Positions 26,119-36,728 of a DNA stretch of 64,000 bases are shown here, piece by piece. The translations under genes and the position numbers were made by a program. A model generated the notes under the pieces. That model saw only the letters and a program-made list of their open reading frames with translations, was not told the origin of the DNA and searched no databases. The first letter of the stretch is position 1. Every line of letters starts with the position of its first letter. The DNA comes from Polaromonas sp. (lineage in GTDB: Bacteria > Pseudomonadota > Gammaproteobacteria > Burkholderiales > Burkholderiaceae_C), in assembly GCA_030683705.1 (NCBI GenBank), contig JAUXPP010000141.1, positions 1 through 64,000 of the forward strand. Direction: 5' to 3'.

Positions 26119-27312
26119 ATGCAAGGCCCCTCACGAGTCCTGACTGCCCTGGTTTTCGTGGCCCTCGGCTGGTCTGCCGCCGTGTCGGCGCAGACCGCGG
26201 CTGCACCGGCCGCGCCGGCAACTGTTGCTGCGCCGGCCGCTGCGGCAGCCCCGGCCCCGGGCGGCATCCAGAGCCAGAATATTTTTGAGGTCAAGCCGGA
26301 CGCCCCTGCAGACCCGAATTACGCGGCCCAGACCAACGCCGAACGCGCCAAGGTCCAGCCGGGCAACAATGCCCCGATATGGCGCCAGGTCGGCGCCGGT
26401 GTCACGGGCTACAGCAGCCTGCCGAAAAGCGAAGCGCCCGAGGCAGGCAACCTGATCCAGCCCTTTGTGCAGTACCCGGGCTCGCGCCTGACCAATGCCG
26501 GTGAGGCATGGCGCCAGGTCCGCAACAACTGGCTGATCCCCTACGGCGGCGCCATCCTGCTGATCGTGGTGGGCGCGATTGCGCTGTTCTACTTCGGCAA
26601 GGGCAGGATCGATTTGCACGGTGCCGAAACCGGCCGGAAGATCGAGCGTTTCACACCGTTCGAGCGTTCCGCACACTGGGCCAATGCCATTGCTTTCTGC
26701 ATTCTTGCCGTCTCCGGCATCGTCATGGCATTCGGAAAGTTTTTCCTGCTGCCCATCATGGGCGCCACCCTGTTTGGCTGGTTGAGCTATCTGCTCAAGA
26801 ACATGCACAACTTTGCCGGACCGCTGTTTGCCGTGTCGCTGGTGATTGTGTTTTTCACTTTTGTCCGCGACAACATGCCGCGGCGCGGCGACATGGGCTG
26901 GCTGCTCAAGGGCGGCGGCCTGCTGTCAGGCAAGGAAATCCCCTCACACCGCTTCAATGCGGGCGAAAAACTGGTGTTCTGGGGCGGCGTGTTTTTCCTC
27001 GGCATCATTGTGGTGGCCTCGGGCCTGGTGCTCGACAAGCTGATTCCGGGGCTGATCTATGTTCGGGACACCATGCAGGTGGCGCACATGGTGCATGCCG
27101 TGGCAACGGTGCTGATGATGGCGATGTTTATTGGTCATATCTACATTGGCACCATCGGCATGCAGGGTGCCTACGACGGCATGAAAACCGGCTATGTCGA
27201 CGAGACCTGGGCCAGGGAACACCACGAGTACTGGTATGACGACGTGAAGGCCGGCAAGATTCCGGCCCAGCGCAGTGACCCCGAAACGCCCGGCCGGCCG
27301 GTGCAAGCCTGA
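26119..27312 (+). CDS. Formate dehydrogenase gamma subunit (cytochrome b556)
   Basis: Membrane anchor and quinone-linked di-haem cytochrome b, 397 residues. It has a signal peptide (to about residue 24), an Ala/Pro-rich and polar periplasmic segment to about 135, one membrane helix (PYGGAILLIVVGAIALFYF), then the four-helix cytochrome b domain starting FTPFERSAHWANAIAF with further likely haem histidines in NMHNFAGPLF and VAHMVHAVATVLMM. The C-terminal HHEYWYDDVKAGKI is typical of FdhC/FdnI-like proteins. Extended N-terminal versions are usual in Shewanella/betaproteobacterial enzymes. Confidence 0.92.
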   Translation: MQGPSRVLTALVFVALGWSAAVSAQTAAAPAAPATVAAPAAAAAPAPGGIQSQNIFEVKPDAPADPNYAAQTNAERAKVQPGNNAPIWRQVGAGVTGYSSLPKSEAPEAGNLIQPFVQYPGSRLTNAGEAWRQVRNNWLIPYGGAILLIVVGAIALFYFGKGRIDLHGAETGRKIERFTPFERSAHWANAIAFCILAVSGIVMAFGKFFLLPIMGATLFGWLSYLLKNMHNFAGPLFAVSLVIVFFTFVRDNMPRRGDMGWLLKGGGLLSGKEIPSHRFNAGEKLVFWGGVFFLGIIVVASGLVLDKLIPGLIYVRDTMQVAHMVHAVATVLMMAMFIGHIYIGTIGMQGAYDGMKTGYVDETWAREHHEYWYDDVKAGKIPAQRSDPETPGRPVQA

Positions 27313-27326
27313 AAGCGAGAATCCGC

Positions 27327-27719
27327 ATGAAAAAAATCCTGTTCACCGTTTGCCTCGCCGGCTTGCCGCTTCTGGCGCTGGCCAAACTGCCCGCGCCCGT
27401 GCTCAGCGACGAAGCCAAGGCCAAGGCCGCCGAAGCGGCGGCCAGGACGGCCTGGGCCGGCAAGGTCGATGCCTTCCAGCTCTGCAAGGCCCAGGACAAG
27501 GTGGCTGCCAGCTATTTCAAGACTGCCAAGGCAGCAGGCAAGGAAACCAAGCCGCCGACGGCCGCGCCTGCATGCGCCGAGCCGGGACCGTTTACCTACA
27601 CACCGCCTGAAGCCAAACCCATTGAGGCAGCAGGGGCCCATTCGCCGTCGGGCACGGCGACCAGCCCGCCCAGCACCAAACAGCCGGATGCGGTGGTCAA
27701 TCCAGCGAAGAAGTCCTGA
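27327..27719 (+). CDS. Exported hypothetical protein at the end of the formate dehydrogenase operon
   Basis: 130 residues with a clear signal peptide (MKKILFTVCLAGLPLLALA). The mature protein is Ala/Lys/Pro-rich with two cysteines (QLCKAQ and PACAEPG) that could form a disulfide, and a proline-rich low-complexity tail. No family was recognised. It lies 14 nt after the gamma subunit and just before a strong terminator, so it belongs to the operon. A periplasmic accessory role is inferred only from position. Confidence 0.75.
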   Translation: MKKILFTVCLAGLPLLALAKLPAPVLSDEAKAKAAEAAARTAWAGKVDAFQLCKAQDKVAASYFKTAKAAGKETKPPTAAPACAEPGPFTYTPPEAKPIEAAGAHSPSGTATSPPSTKQPDAVVNPAKKS

Positions 27720-27739
27720 ATCTTCCAGTCCTCGAGCAG

Positions 27740-27772
27740 GGCCGACCCGCAAGGTGTCGGCCTTTTCTTTTT
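27740..27772 (+). terminator. Rho-independent terminator of the formate dehydrogenase operon
   Basis: GGCCGAC (27740-27746) pairs exactly with GTCGGCC (27756-27762) around a 9-nt loop and is followed by TTTTCTTTTT. It lies 20 nt after the last operon gene and 17 nt before fdhD, so fdhD must have its own promoter or rely on read-through. Confidence 0.85.
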
Positions 27773-27788
27773 GCTGTAGTCTTGCCTG

Positions 27789-28775
27789 ATGTCCCAGTCT
27801 TCCTTGCCCCACCTCACGCGCGCGCAGGCGCCGCTGACCTGCGAGATCGATGCCGTCAACGAATACGGCGAGCCGCAGAAAATCGCCATCCCGGCAGAGC
27901 GCGCGCTGACGGTGTACGTCGACAAGCGCGAACTCGTGACCTTGATGACCCTGGGCGCCCATCCCGAGCTGCTGGTGCTCGGTTACCTGCGCAACCAGCG
28001 CCTGGTCAGGGAAGTAGGCGACATCGAATCCATCACGGTGGACTGGGATGTCGGCGCCGCTGCCGTCAAGACACGCCACGGCATCGCCGACATCGAGGAA
28101 AAAACCGCCAGGCGGGTGGTCACCACAGGCTGCGGGCAGGGCAGTGTGTTTGGCGGCCTGATGGACGAGGTCGACCAGATCGTCCTGCCCGAGCATGCCC
28201 ACATCACGCAGGGCCAGCTCTACGGCCTGGTCAATACCATCCGGCTCAAGGAGACCACCTACAAGTCGGCCGGCTCGGTGCATGCCTGCGCCCTGTTTGC
28301 GGTGGCGGCCGATGCGCCCGAGATGCTGCTGTTTGTGGAGGACGTCGGCCGCCACAATGCGATCGACACCATTGCCGGCTGGATGTGGATCAATAGGGCC
28401 CCCACGCTTGTCGCTTCGCGTACTGCGCTGCCCCCCGAGGGGGCTGAACTTGCTCGGGGCGGCCCTTCGCTGCGTTCGATGGCCCCCACGCCAGCCGCTT
28501 CACCGGCCAACAACGGGTTGACGGGACTGGTTTTCTACACCACCGGCCGCCTGACCAGCGAGATGGTCATCAAGTCGGCGCAGATGGGGGTGCCGGTTGT
28601 GGTCTCGCGCAGCGGCATCACGCAGATGGGGCACCAGGTGGCGCAGACGGTCGGCTTGTGTGCCATCGGCCGCGCGACCCACAAGCGCTTCGTCTGTTAT
28701 TCCTCGCCGCAGCGGCTGCACCTGCAGCCGGAGCTCGCCGGGCCGAAATTGCGGCCGGCCACCGAGCCGGTTTGA
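27789..28775 (+). CDS. fdhD: Formate dehydrogenase accessory sulfurtransferase FdhD, with repeat-encoded insertion
   Basis: Transfers sulfur to the molybdenum cofactor of formate dehydrogenase, which is needed for activity. The 328-residue protein has ERALTVYVDKRELVTLMTLG, the catalytic-loop region TTGCGQGSVFGG with Cys115, the EDVGRHNAIDTIAGW motif and the late GRLTSEMVIKSAQMGVPV motif. The usual CxxC of the loop is reduced to a single Cys. Between the two late motifs, about 35 residues (roughly 203-237) come from a dispersed GC-rich repeat, in frame, giving APTLVASRTALPPEGAELA. The family normally has a short loop there. No frameshift is seen, so the protein may still work. Confidence 0.92.
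   Translation: MSQSSLPHLTRAQAPLTCEIDAVNEYGEPQKIAIPAERALTVYVDKRELVTLMTLGAHPELLVLGYLRNQRLVREVGDIESITVDWDVGAAAVKTRHGIADIEEKTARRVVTTGCGQGSVFGGLMDEVDQIVLPEHAHITQGQLYGLVNTIRLKETTYKSAGSVHACALFAVAADAPEMLLFVEDVGRHNAIDTIAGWMWINRAPTLVASRTALPPEGAELARGGPSLRSMAPTPAASPANNGLTGLVFYTTGRLTSEMVIKSAQMGVPVVVSRSGITQMGHQVAQTVGLCAIGRATHKRFVCYSSPQRLHLQPELAGPKLRPATEPV
28396..28464 (-). repeat. Dispersed GC-rich palindromic repeat, family 3, inside fdhD
   Basis: GGGCCCCCACGCTTGTCGC, then CTGCCCCCCGAGGGGGCTG, then TCGGGGCGGCCC. This is the reverse complement of the pattern in the DNA glycosylase gene. A further GATGGCCCCCACGCC at about 28479-28493 looks like the start of a second, partial copy. Confidence 0.8.
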
Positions 28776-28850
28776 GACGCGCCGTGGCAGGAAGCCGCCA
28801 AAAACCCGTCCCCCGGCCGGGGGCGTGGACTTTGCGTTAAGGTCAGGCTG

Positions 28851-31397
28851 ATGAACCCACTTTTCCTCAAACTCGGCTGGCGCACCCTGCTGCGCGACCT
28901 GCGCGCCGGCGAGCTGCGCCTGCTGATCGTCGCGGTGACGCTGGCCGTGGCGGCCCTGACCGCGGTCGGCTTTTTTGCCGACCGTCTCAAAGGGGGCCTG
29001 CAGCGCGATGCGCGCCAGTTGCTGGGTGGCGACGCCGTGCTGCGCAGCGACGGTGTGACGCCGGAGGTGTTTGTCGCCCGGGCGCGCAGCCTCGGCTTGC
29101 AGGCGATCTCCACCGTGACCTTCCCGACCATGGGCCGCGCGCTGGAAGCCGACGGCGGCGCCAGCAAGCTGGTGGCCTTCAAGGCTGTGCCCGAGGGCTA
29201 CCCGCTGCGCGGCAACCTGACCGTGGCCGACAGCGTCGATGGCGCCGGCGCGCCCACACGCGAGATTCCCGCGTCGGGCACCGCCTGGGCCGACGCCTCG
29301 CTGCTCGACGCGCTCGGCTTGCGGGTCGGCCAGACCCTGCTGATGGGCGATGCCAGCTTCAAAATCACGCGCGTGATAGTGCAGGAGCCGGACCGTGGCG
29401 CCGGCTTCATCAACTTTTCGCCGCGTGTCATGGTCAACAGCGCCGACCTTGCTGCGACCCAACTGATCCAGCCGGCCAGCCGTACCAACTACCGCTTCGC
29501 CGTGGCCGGCAGCGAGGCGGCGGTGAAAAGCTATGTGCAGTGGGCCACGCAGGAGATCAAAAAAGCCGAGGTGCGCGGTGTGCGCCTCGAGTCGCTCGAA
29601 AGCGGCAGCCCGGAGATGCGCCAGACGCTGGACCGCGCCGAAAAATTCCTCAACCTGGTGGCCCTGCTGGCCGCGCTGCTGAGCGCCGTGGCCGTCGCCA
29701 TCGTGGCGCGCGGCTTCGCCGCCAAACACCTGGACGACTGCGCCATGCTGCGCGTGCTGGGCCAGCCGCAGCGCACGATTGCGCTGGCCTACACCTTCGA
29801 ATTCGTGCTGGCCGGCATGCTGGCCAGCGCGCTCGGCGTGCTGATTGGCTACGGCGTGCATTACGGTTTTGTGCTGCTGCTGGCCGGCCTGGTTGAAACC
29901 GTGCTGCCGGCCGCAACCCTCTGGCCGGTGGCTTTCGGCATGGGCATGGGGCTGACCCTGCTGCTGGCCTTTGGCCTGCCGCCGGTGCTGCAACTGGCTT
30001 CGGTGCCGCCGCTGCGTGTGATCCGCCGTGATGTTGGCAACCTGCGCCCGGCCTCGCTGGCGGTGCTGCTGGTCGGTGTGCTCGGTTTTGCCGCCCTGCT
30101 GGTGGCGGCCAGCAGCGACCTGAAGCTTGGCCTGATCGCCGTCGGCGGGTTTGCCGGCGCGGTGGCGGTGTTTGCTGCGGCCAGCTTTGTCGCCGTCAAA
30201 CTGCTGCGCGCCAGCGTCAACGAGGCCACCGCGCCGCGCTGGCTGGTGCTGGCCACGCGCCAGCTGTCGGCGCGCCCGGCCTATGCGGTGGTGCAGGTCA
30301 GTGCACTGGCCGTCGGCCTGCTCGCGCTGATGCTGCTGGTGCTGTTGCGCACCGACCTGATCAGCAGCTGGCGCAATGCCACGCCGCCCGATGCGCCCAA
30401 CCGCTTTGTCATCAATGTGCAGCCGGAGCAGGGCGAGGCTTTCCAGAAAGCCCTGCGCGACGGCGGCGTGAGCAAGTTCGACTGGTACCCGATGATCCGC
30501 GGCCGGCTGGTAGCGGTCAACGGCCAGCCCGTCACGCCCGACGACTACACCGACGACCGCGCCAAGCGCCTGGTGGACCGCGAGTTCAACCTGTCCCATG
30601 CCAGCGCGATGCCCGCGCACAACCAGGTCACGCAGGGGCGCTGGACGGTCGATGAACAGGACGCCATCAGCGTGGAAGACGGTATCGCCACCACACTGGG
30701 CCTGAAACTCGGTGACGCCCTGAGTTTTGACATCGGCGGGCAGGTCAAGGTCGCGAAAATCACCAGCCTGCGCAAGGTGGACTGGGGCTCGATGCGTGTC
30801 AACTTCTTTGCGATGTACCCGGTGGGGCAACTCAGCGATGTGCCGGTGTCCTTCATCAGCGCCTTCCGCGCGCCGGAGCGGGTCGCGGCCGTGGCCGGCC
30901 AGCCGGCGCCGCGCAGCTTCGACAACGAACTGGTCAAGGCCTTTCCCAACATCACCAACGTCGACATGAGCAGCACGATTGCCCAGGTGCAGCGTGTGCT
31001 CGATCAGGTGATTCGCGCGGTTGAGTTTTTGTTCGGTTTCACCCTGGCCGCCGGCCTGGTGGTGTTGTTTGCCGCGATCACCGCCACCCGCGAGGAACGC
31101 GCCAAAGAGTTCGCCATCATGCGTGCCGTGGGCGCGCGCGCCTCGCTGCTGCGCCAGGTGCAGCGCGCCGAGCTGGCCGGTGTCGGCCTGCTGGCGGGCT
31201 TCCTGGCGTCCATCGTGGCGCTGGCCGTCGGCTGGGGCCTGGCGAAGTTTGTGTTCGACTTCAGCTGGACCGGCTCCTGGACGGTGCCGCTGCTCGGCAG
31301 CCTGGCCGGCGCCGCGCTGGCGCTGGCGGCGGGCTGGTGGGGTTTGCGTTCGGTGTTGAACACGCCGGTGGTCGAAACACTGCGCAAGGCGCAGTGA
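28851..31397 (+). CDS. FtsX-like ABC transporter permease (YbbP family)
   Basis: 848-residue inner-membrane protein with two FtsX-type permease halves and an extracytoplasmic domain after the first helix. It starts MNPLFLKLGWRTLLRDLRAGE, followed by the helix LRLLIVAVTLAVAALTAVGFF. The last FtsX module carries TREERAKEFAIMRAVGA. YbbP proteins pair with an ATPase of the LolD type (YbbA) and are thought to extract or move lipids or lipoproteins. No ATPase gene is adjacent, so the partner must be encoded elsewhere. Confidence 0.9.
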   Translation: MNPLFLKLGWRTLLRDLRAGELRLLIVAVTLAVAALTAVGFFADRLKGGLQRDARQLLGGDAVLRSDGVTPEVFVARARSLGLQAISTVTFPTMGRALEADGGASKLVAFKAVPEGYPLRGNLTVADSVDGAGAPTREIPASGTAWADASLLDALGLRVGQTLLMGDASFKITRVIVQEPDRGAGFINFSPRVMVNSADLAATQLIQPASRTNYRFAVAGSEAAVKSYVQWATQEIKKAEVRGVRLESLESGSPEMRQTLDRAEKFLNLVALLAALLSAVAVAIVARGFAAKHLDDCAMLRVLGQPQRTIALAYTFEFVLAGMLASALGVLIGYGVHYGFVLLLAGLVETVLPAATLWPVAFGMGMGLTLLLAFGLPPVLQLASVPPLRVIRRDVGNLRPASLAVLLVGVLGFAALLVAASSDLKLGLIAVGGFAGAVAVFAAASFVAVKLLRASVNEATAPRWLVLATRQLSARPAYAVVQVSALAVGLLALMLLVLLRTDLISSWRNATPPDAPNRFVINVQPEQGEAFQKALRDGGVSKFDWYPMIRGRLVAVNGQPVTPDDYTDDRAKRLVDREFNLSHASAMPAHNQVTQGRWTVDEQDAISVEDGIATTLGLKLGDALSFDIGGQVKVAKITSLRKVDWGSMRVNFFAMYPVGQLSDVPVSFISAFRAPERVAAVAGQPAPRSFDNELVKAFPNITNVDMSSTIAQVQRVLDQVIRAVEFLFGFTLAAGLVVLFAAITATREERAKEFAIMRAVGARASLLRQVQRAELAGVGLLAGFLASIVALAVGWGLAKFVFDFSWTGSWTVPLLGSLAGAALALAAGWWGLRSVLNTPVVETLRKAQ

Positions 31398-31408
31398 GGG
31401 GCTTCCAT

Positions 31409-31526
31409 AAATCCGATTCTCGGGCGCATGGCGGCGTTGCGCGGTGCTCGGAATCCTCACGTACCTGAGTACGTTCCGGTGTCCTGCGCTCCGTGCGCCT
31501 TGCCCTGCATCCCGATAATCGAATTT
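31409..31526. repeat. Imperfect palindromic repeat element (118 bp)
   Basis: The ends AAATCCGATTCTCGGG and CCCGATAATCGAATTT form an imperfect inverted repeat. The centre contains ACGTAC-CTGA-GTACGT flanked by GGAATCCTC and TTCCGG. The GGAATCCTCACGTAC...GTACG core resembles an intergenic repeat I associate with several Burkholderiales genomes. It fills the gap between the permease and haemoglobin genes. Confidence 0.6.
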
Positions 31527-31550
31527 CTGAAAGCCCCCGGGCAGTAACTC

Positions 31551-31967
31551 ATGAATATTGAAGAAAAGCCGCCGGGCTCACCGCCGTTTGCCACGCCATT
31601 CGACTGGATAGGTGGCGAGGAGCGCATCCGCGCCATGGTCGACAGGTTTTACGACCTGATGGACATCGAGCCCGCCTACGCCGCCCTGCGCGCTGCGCAC
31701 GGCAGCACGCTGGACAATGCGCGCCAGCGCCTGTTCTGGTTTCTGTGCGGCTGGATGGGCGGACCGCAGCATTACACCGAGCAGTTCGGCCACCCGCGCC
31801 TGCGCGCGCGCCACATGCCGTTTGCCATCGGCATCCTGGAGCGCGACCAGTGGCTGGCGTGCATGGACCAGGCCATGGGTGAAACCGGTGTGGACGAAGA
31901 ACTGCGGGCCCGGCTGCGTACCTCGTTTTTCCAGACCGCCGACTGGATGCGCAACACACCGACCTGA
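31551..31967 (+). CDS. Group II truncated haemoglobin
   Basis: 138-residue 2-on-2 globin binding oxygen or NO, likely for NO detoxification or redox signalling. The proximal haem histidine is His88 in HPRLRARHMPFAIG, the typical group II F-helix motif. The conserved Trp at G8 (about residue 101, DQWLACMDQAM) and the CGWMGGPQHYTE region agree. The start MNIEEKPPGSPP gives normal family length. It is transcribed alone. Confidence 0.93.
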   Translation: MNIEEKPPGSPPFATPFDWIGGEERIRAMVDRFYDLMDIEPAYAALRAAHGSTLDNARQRLFWFLCGWMGGPQHYTEQFGHPRLRARHMPFAIGILERDQWLACMDQAMGETGVDEELRARLRTSFFQTADWMRNTPT

Positions 31968-31986
31968 TCTGGCGTACACCCGTTTT

Positions 31987-32034
31987 GCTATTAAATGAGG
32001 AGCTGCTTACGCCCGCCGAATAAGGGCTGAAGCC
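31987..32034 (+). repeat. Dispersed 48-bp repeat, family 1 (copy d)
   Basis: GCTATTAAATGAGGAGC, TGCTTACGCCCGCC, then AAGGGCTGAAGCC. Head palindrome partly decayed. It lies downstream of the haemoglobin gene; the rest of the gap to 32157 shows no gene. Confidence 0.65.
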
Positions 32035-32157
32035 ACTCTTTGCTTGTAAACCGCGAAAATCGCCCGCAGCAAAAGGGTGTCGCGAGGTCGAGTAAGGAAA
32101 TCGGGCGCCAGCCCTTGCCCAGAATGCGCGGGCAGCTCCCGAATCGATAGCGCTTCC

Positions 32158-32820
32158 CTAGCTCTGGGCCAGCAGCACCACCAGCGCGCCGGCCCCGCCT
32201 TCGGCCGGCCGCGCCTGCACAAAGGCGATGACCTCGGCCTTCTGGATCAGCCAGCTCTGCACCCGGCCCTTGAGCACCGGCGTCTTGCCCGGTGAACCCA
32301 GGCCTTTGCCGTGCACCACACGCACGCAGCGCAGGCCGGCCTTGTGCGCCTCGCGGATGAACACCGACAGCGCATCCCGCGCATCCTCGCGGCGCAGGCC
32401 GTGCAGGTCGAGCTGGCGCTGAATGCTCCAGCCGCCGCGGCGCAGCTTGCGCACCACGTCCGGCCCCATGCCGGGCCGGCGAAAACTCAGCGCCTCGTCG
32501 GTGTCCAGCAGGCTTTCCACGTCGAAGCCGTCGGAAATCGCCTCGCGCATCACGGCGAGCTCGTCGCGCTGTTGCTGCACGGGAATCGGCGCGGCCTGCA
32601 CCGGCGGCAACTGGGCACGCTGGCCGGGCAGGTGTTTGGCCGGCAGGGCCCTGACGGGGCCGATCACGCGTGAAAACAGCTCCTTTTCGGCTTTGGCTTT
32701 TGCAGCGGCGGCTGCGCGCGCCGCCTGGCGTTCGGCTTCCTGCCGCGCCCGGGTTTCGATCTCGAGCTTGACGGCTTTCAGGCCCTTCAGGTCCTTGATG
32801 GCGGGTGGTTTTGCGGGCAT
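32158..32820 (-). CDS. Smr domain protein
   Basis: 220 residues. A Lys/Ala-rich N-terminal helix (residues 15-50) is followed by a linker and a C-terminal Smr (small MutS-related) domain with LDLHGLRREDARDAL near residue 137 and RCVRVVHGKGLGSPG. Smr domains have nicking endonuclease or RNA-binding activity; proteins of this layout resemble E. coli SmrA/SmrB, of which SmrB cleaves mRNA at collided ribosomes. It lies 5 nt downstream of radC and is likely co-transcribed with it. Confidence 0.9.
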   Translation of the reverse strand: MPAKPPAIKDLKGLKAVKLEIETRARQEAERQAARAAAAAKAKAEKELFSRVIGPVRALPAKHLPGQRAQLPPVQAAPIPVQQQRDELAVMREAISDGFDVESLLDTDEALSFRRPGMGPDVVRKLRRGGWSIQRQLDLHGLRREDARDALSVFIREAHKAGLRCVRVVHGKGLGSPGKTPVLKGRVQSWLIQKAEVIAFVQARPAEGGAGALVVLLAQS

Positions 32821-32825
32821 GGGTG

Positions 32826-33500
32826 TCAGAGCAAGCCGAGTTCGGCCATGGACACGGCCTGCGTGCCCGTGACCACAAAATGATCGAGCACACGCACATC
32901 GACCAGCGCCAGTGCAGCCTTGAGCGTCTGTGTCAGCGCCTCGTCGGCGCGCGAGGGCCGCGGCTCGCCGCTCGGGTGGTTGTGTGCCAGCACCACACTG
33001 CCGGCGTGCAGTGCCAGCGCACGCACCACCACTTCGCGCGGGTAGACCGAGGTCTGTGTCAGCGTGCCGCGAAACAGCTCCTCCAGCGCAATCAGCCGAT
33101 GCTGGCTGTCGAGAAACAGTACCGCGAATATTTCATGCGGGCGGCTGCCGAGCTGCAGTTGCAGGTAGTCGCGCACCGCCTGCGGTGTGGCAAACAGCGG
33201 CTTGTGCTGCAGCTCCTGCGCCAGCGCGCGGCGCGCGAGCTCCAGCACGGCCACCAGTTCGGCGCGTTTGGCCGGCCCGAGGCCCTTGATGCTGTTCAGC
33301 GCCTCGTGCCCGGCGTGCAGCAGGCCGGCCACACCGCCGAAAGTGTCCACCAGCTCCTGGCCCATCTGCAGCGCGTTTTTGCCGGGAATGCCGCTGCGCA
33401 GCAGCAAGGCCAGCAGTTCGGCGTCGCTGAGCGCGCCGGGGCCGCGGGCCAGCAGCTTTTCACGGGGGCGGGCGTCTTCAGGCAGGTCTTTGAGCAGCAT
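32826..33500 (-). CDS. radC: RadC family JAB-domain protein
   Basis: 224 residues from the ATG at 33500 ([17 protein letters not shown], the standard RadC start); a longer frame to 33545 adds an atypical Pro-rich stretch. An N-terminal helix-hairpin-helix region ([17 protein letters not shown]) is followed by a JAMM/MPN+ domain with the metal-binding motif [16 protein letters not shown]. The biological role of RadC proteins is unsettled despite the DNA-repair name. It diverges from the fkpB-ispH operon. Confidence 0.92.
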   Translation of the reverse strand: MLLKDLPEDARPREKLLARGPGALSDAELLALLLRSGIPGKNALQMGQELVDTFGGVAGLLHAGHEALNSIKGLGPAKRAELVAVLELARRALAQELQHKPLFATPQAVRDYLQLQLGSRPHEIFAVLFLDSQHRLIALEELFRGTLTQTSVYPREVVVRALALHAGSVVLAHNHPSGEPRPSRADEALTQTLKAALALVDVRVLDHFVVTGTQAVSMAELGLL

Positions 33501-33640
33501 GGCGGGTCTGTCAGCGGGTGCGCTGGGAAAAACACGGTGACACACGCAGTATCAGGGCTAAACCGGGCCGGATGACCTGGTTCGGGCAGCACTTTCTACA
33601 ATAGGGGCAGTTTACAAATCAGCTGTTGCCTGAAAGTTTT

Positions 33641-34114
33641 ATGTCCACCGTGGAAACCTCCGCTCCCGCCCTTGTCCAGCCAAGCTCGTTTTTGACCCTG
33701 CATTACCGCATGGCCGGCCCTAGCGGCGCCGACATCATTAACACCTTCGATGGCAAGCCCGCCACCCTGAGCCTGGGCACGGGCCAGCTGTCGCCGGCGA
33801 TCGAACAGCGCCTGCTGGGTTTGCCTGAAGGCACCCGCAGGACTTTCGAGTTGCCGGCCGGTGAGGCGTTTGGCGAGCGCAATCCCGACTTGCTGCAGTG
33901 GGTGGCGCGCAAGCTGCTCAACGAGCTCGGCGACCCGAACGAGAAGTACAACGTGGGCGACGTGGTGCAGTTTCCGACGCCGGACGGTTTGGGCCAGTAC
34001 GCTGGCGCGGTGCAGCAGGTCAAGGAGGGCGGCGACGCGGTACAGTTCGACTTTAACCACCCGCTGGCCGGCCAGCCGGTGGTGTTTGAGGTTCATGTGA
34101 TTGGTGTGCTGTGA
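33641..34114 (+). CDS. fkpB: FKBP-type peptidyl-prolyl isomerase (SlpA/FkpB type)
   Basis: 157-residue cytoplasmic prolyl isomerase and chaperone. It has the SlyD/SlpA-like split FKBP fold: [13 protein letters not shown], then [32 protein letters not shown] and a C-terminal [14 protein letters not shown] strand. The ATG at 33641 gives the standard start; an in-frame Met 5 codons upstream is possible. The stop overlaps the GTG start of ispH, and fkpB-ispH is a widely conserved pair. Confidence 0.9.
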   Translation: MSTVETSAPALVQPSSFLTLHYRMAGPSGADIINTFDGKPATLSLGTGQLSPAIEQRLLGLPEGTRRTFELPAGEAFGERNPDLLQWVARKLLNELGDPNEKYNVGDVVQFPTPDGLGQYAGAVQQVKEGGDAVQFDFNHPLAGQPVVFEVHVIGVL

Positions 34115-35103
34115 ACGACAAGACCTCACCGCAGGAAATCATCCTCGCCGAGCCGCGAGGCTTTTGTGCCGGCGTGGACCGCGCGATTGAAATTGTCGAA
34201 CGCGCCATCGGCAAGTTCGGCGCGCCGATTTACGTGCGCCACGAGATCGTGCACAACACCTATGTGGTCAACGAACTGAAGGAAAAGGGCGCGATTTTTA
34301 TCGAGGACCTCGACGACGTGCCGCCGGGCGCGACGCTGGTGTTCAGCGCCCACGGCGTCAGCAAGGCCACCGAGCGCGAGGCCGAGCGGCGCGGCTTCCG
34401 CATCTTCGACGCTACCTGCCCGCTGGTGACCAAGGTGCATGTGGAAGTGGCCAAGCTCAACAAGGAAGGCTACGAGTTCATCATGATCGGCCACAAGGGC
34501 CACCCCGAGGTCGAAGGCACCATGGGCCAGCTCGACAGCGGCATCCACCTGGTCGAAGACGTGGCCGATGTGGCGCGCATCCAGCCGGCACAGACCGACA
34601 AACTCGCGGTGGTGACGCAGACCACGCTCAGCGTGGACGATGCCGCCGAGATCAGCGCCGCCGTGAAAGCGCGTTTTCCGAATGTGCGCGAGCCCAAGCA
34701 GCAGGACATCTGTTACGCCACGCAGAACCGGCAGGACGCCGTCAAGGTGATGAGCCCGCAGGTCGATATCCTGATCGTGGTCGGCAGCCCGACGAGTTCC
34801 AACAGCAACCGCCTGCGCGAGCTGGCTGTCAAGCTGGGCACCGAGTCCTACATGGTGGACGATGCCAGCGAGCTCAAGCCCGAATGGTTCGAGGGCAAAA
34901 GCCGCGTCGGCCTGACCGCCGGCGCCTCGGCCCCTGAAATCCTGGTCAAGCAGGTCATCGATCGCATCAAGGCGCTGGGCGCCGTGTCGGTGCGCAAGAT
35001 GAGCGGCATCGAGGAAACCATCAAATTCCCCTTGCCCAAGGGCCTCAGGATGGACGGCTCCGCGCTCGATGCGCTGGAAAGCGACCTGCATGCCGATTCC
35101 TGA
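34111..35103 (+). CDS. ispH: 4-hydroxy-3-methylbut-2-enyl diphosphate reductase
   Basis: Last enzyme of the MEP isoprenoid pathway, making IPP and DMAPP with a 4Fe-4S cluster. The 330-residue protein has the three cluster cysteines in [26 protein letters not shown] and an internal [13 protein letters not shown], plus [11 protein letters not shown] and [16 protein letters not shown]. Translation starts at GTG 34111, overlapping the fkpB stop (GTGA), so it is translationally coupled. Confidence 0.95.
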   Translation: MNDKTSPQEIILAEPRGFCAGVDRAIEIVERAIGKFGAPIYVRHEIVHNTYVVNELKEKGAIFIEDLDDVPPGATLVFSAHGVSKATEREAERRGFRIFDATCPLVTKVHVEVAKLNKEGYEFIMIGHKGHPEVEGTMGQLDSGIHLVEDVADVARIQPAQTDKLAVVTQTTLSVDDAAEISAAVKARFPNVREPKQQDICYATQNRQDAVKVMSPQVDILIVVGSPTSSNSNRLRELAVKLGTESYMVDDASELKPEWFEGKSRVGLTAGASAPEILVKQVIDRIKALGAVSVRKMSGIEETIKFPLPKGLRMDGSALDALESDLHADS

Positions 35104-35115
35104 CGGCTGCGATTT

Positions 35116-35164
35116 GCTCCTGAATTAATAGCTGCTGACGCTGGTCAGCAAACGAATCCGGGCC
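35116..35164 (+). repeat. Dispersed 48-bp repeat, family 1 (copy e, diverged)
   Basis: Contains TTAATAGCTGCTGACGC with a decayed left head arm (GCTCC) and a tail ending CCGGGCC. Intergenic between ispH and serS. Confidence 0.55.
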
Positions 35165-35178
35165 ATTTTGAGCCATGA

Positions 35179-36570
<1,392 letters not shown>

Positions 36571-36598
36571 CGGCCTGCTAGAATTGTGGTTCGATTTA

Positions 36599-36686
<88 letters not shown>

Positions 36687-36728
36687 AAACAGGCTTCGCA
36701 TCACCTCACCGTGCATCGCCAAGCCCCT

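Noticed and set aside
28500..31460. 986-residue minus-strand open frame
   Set aside because: It is antisense to the FtsX-like permease gene and has His/Gln/Arg-rich composition typical of shadow frames in GC-rich DNA.
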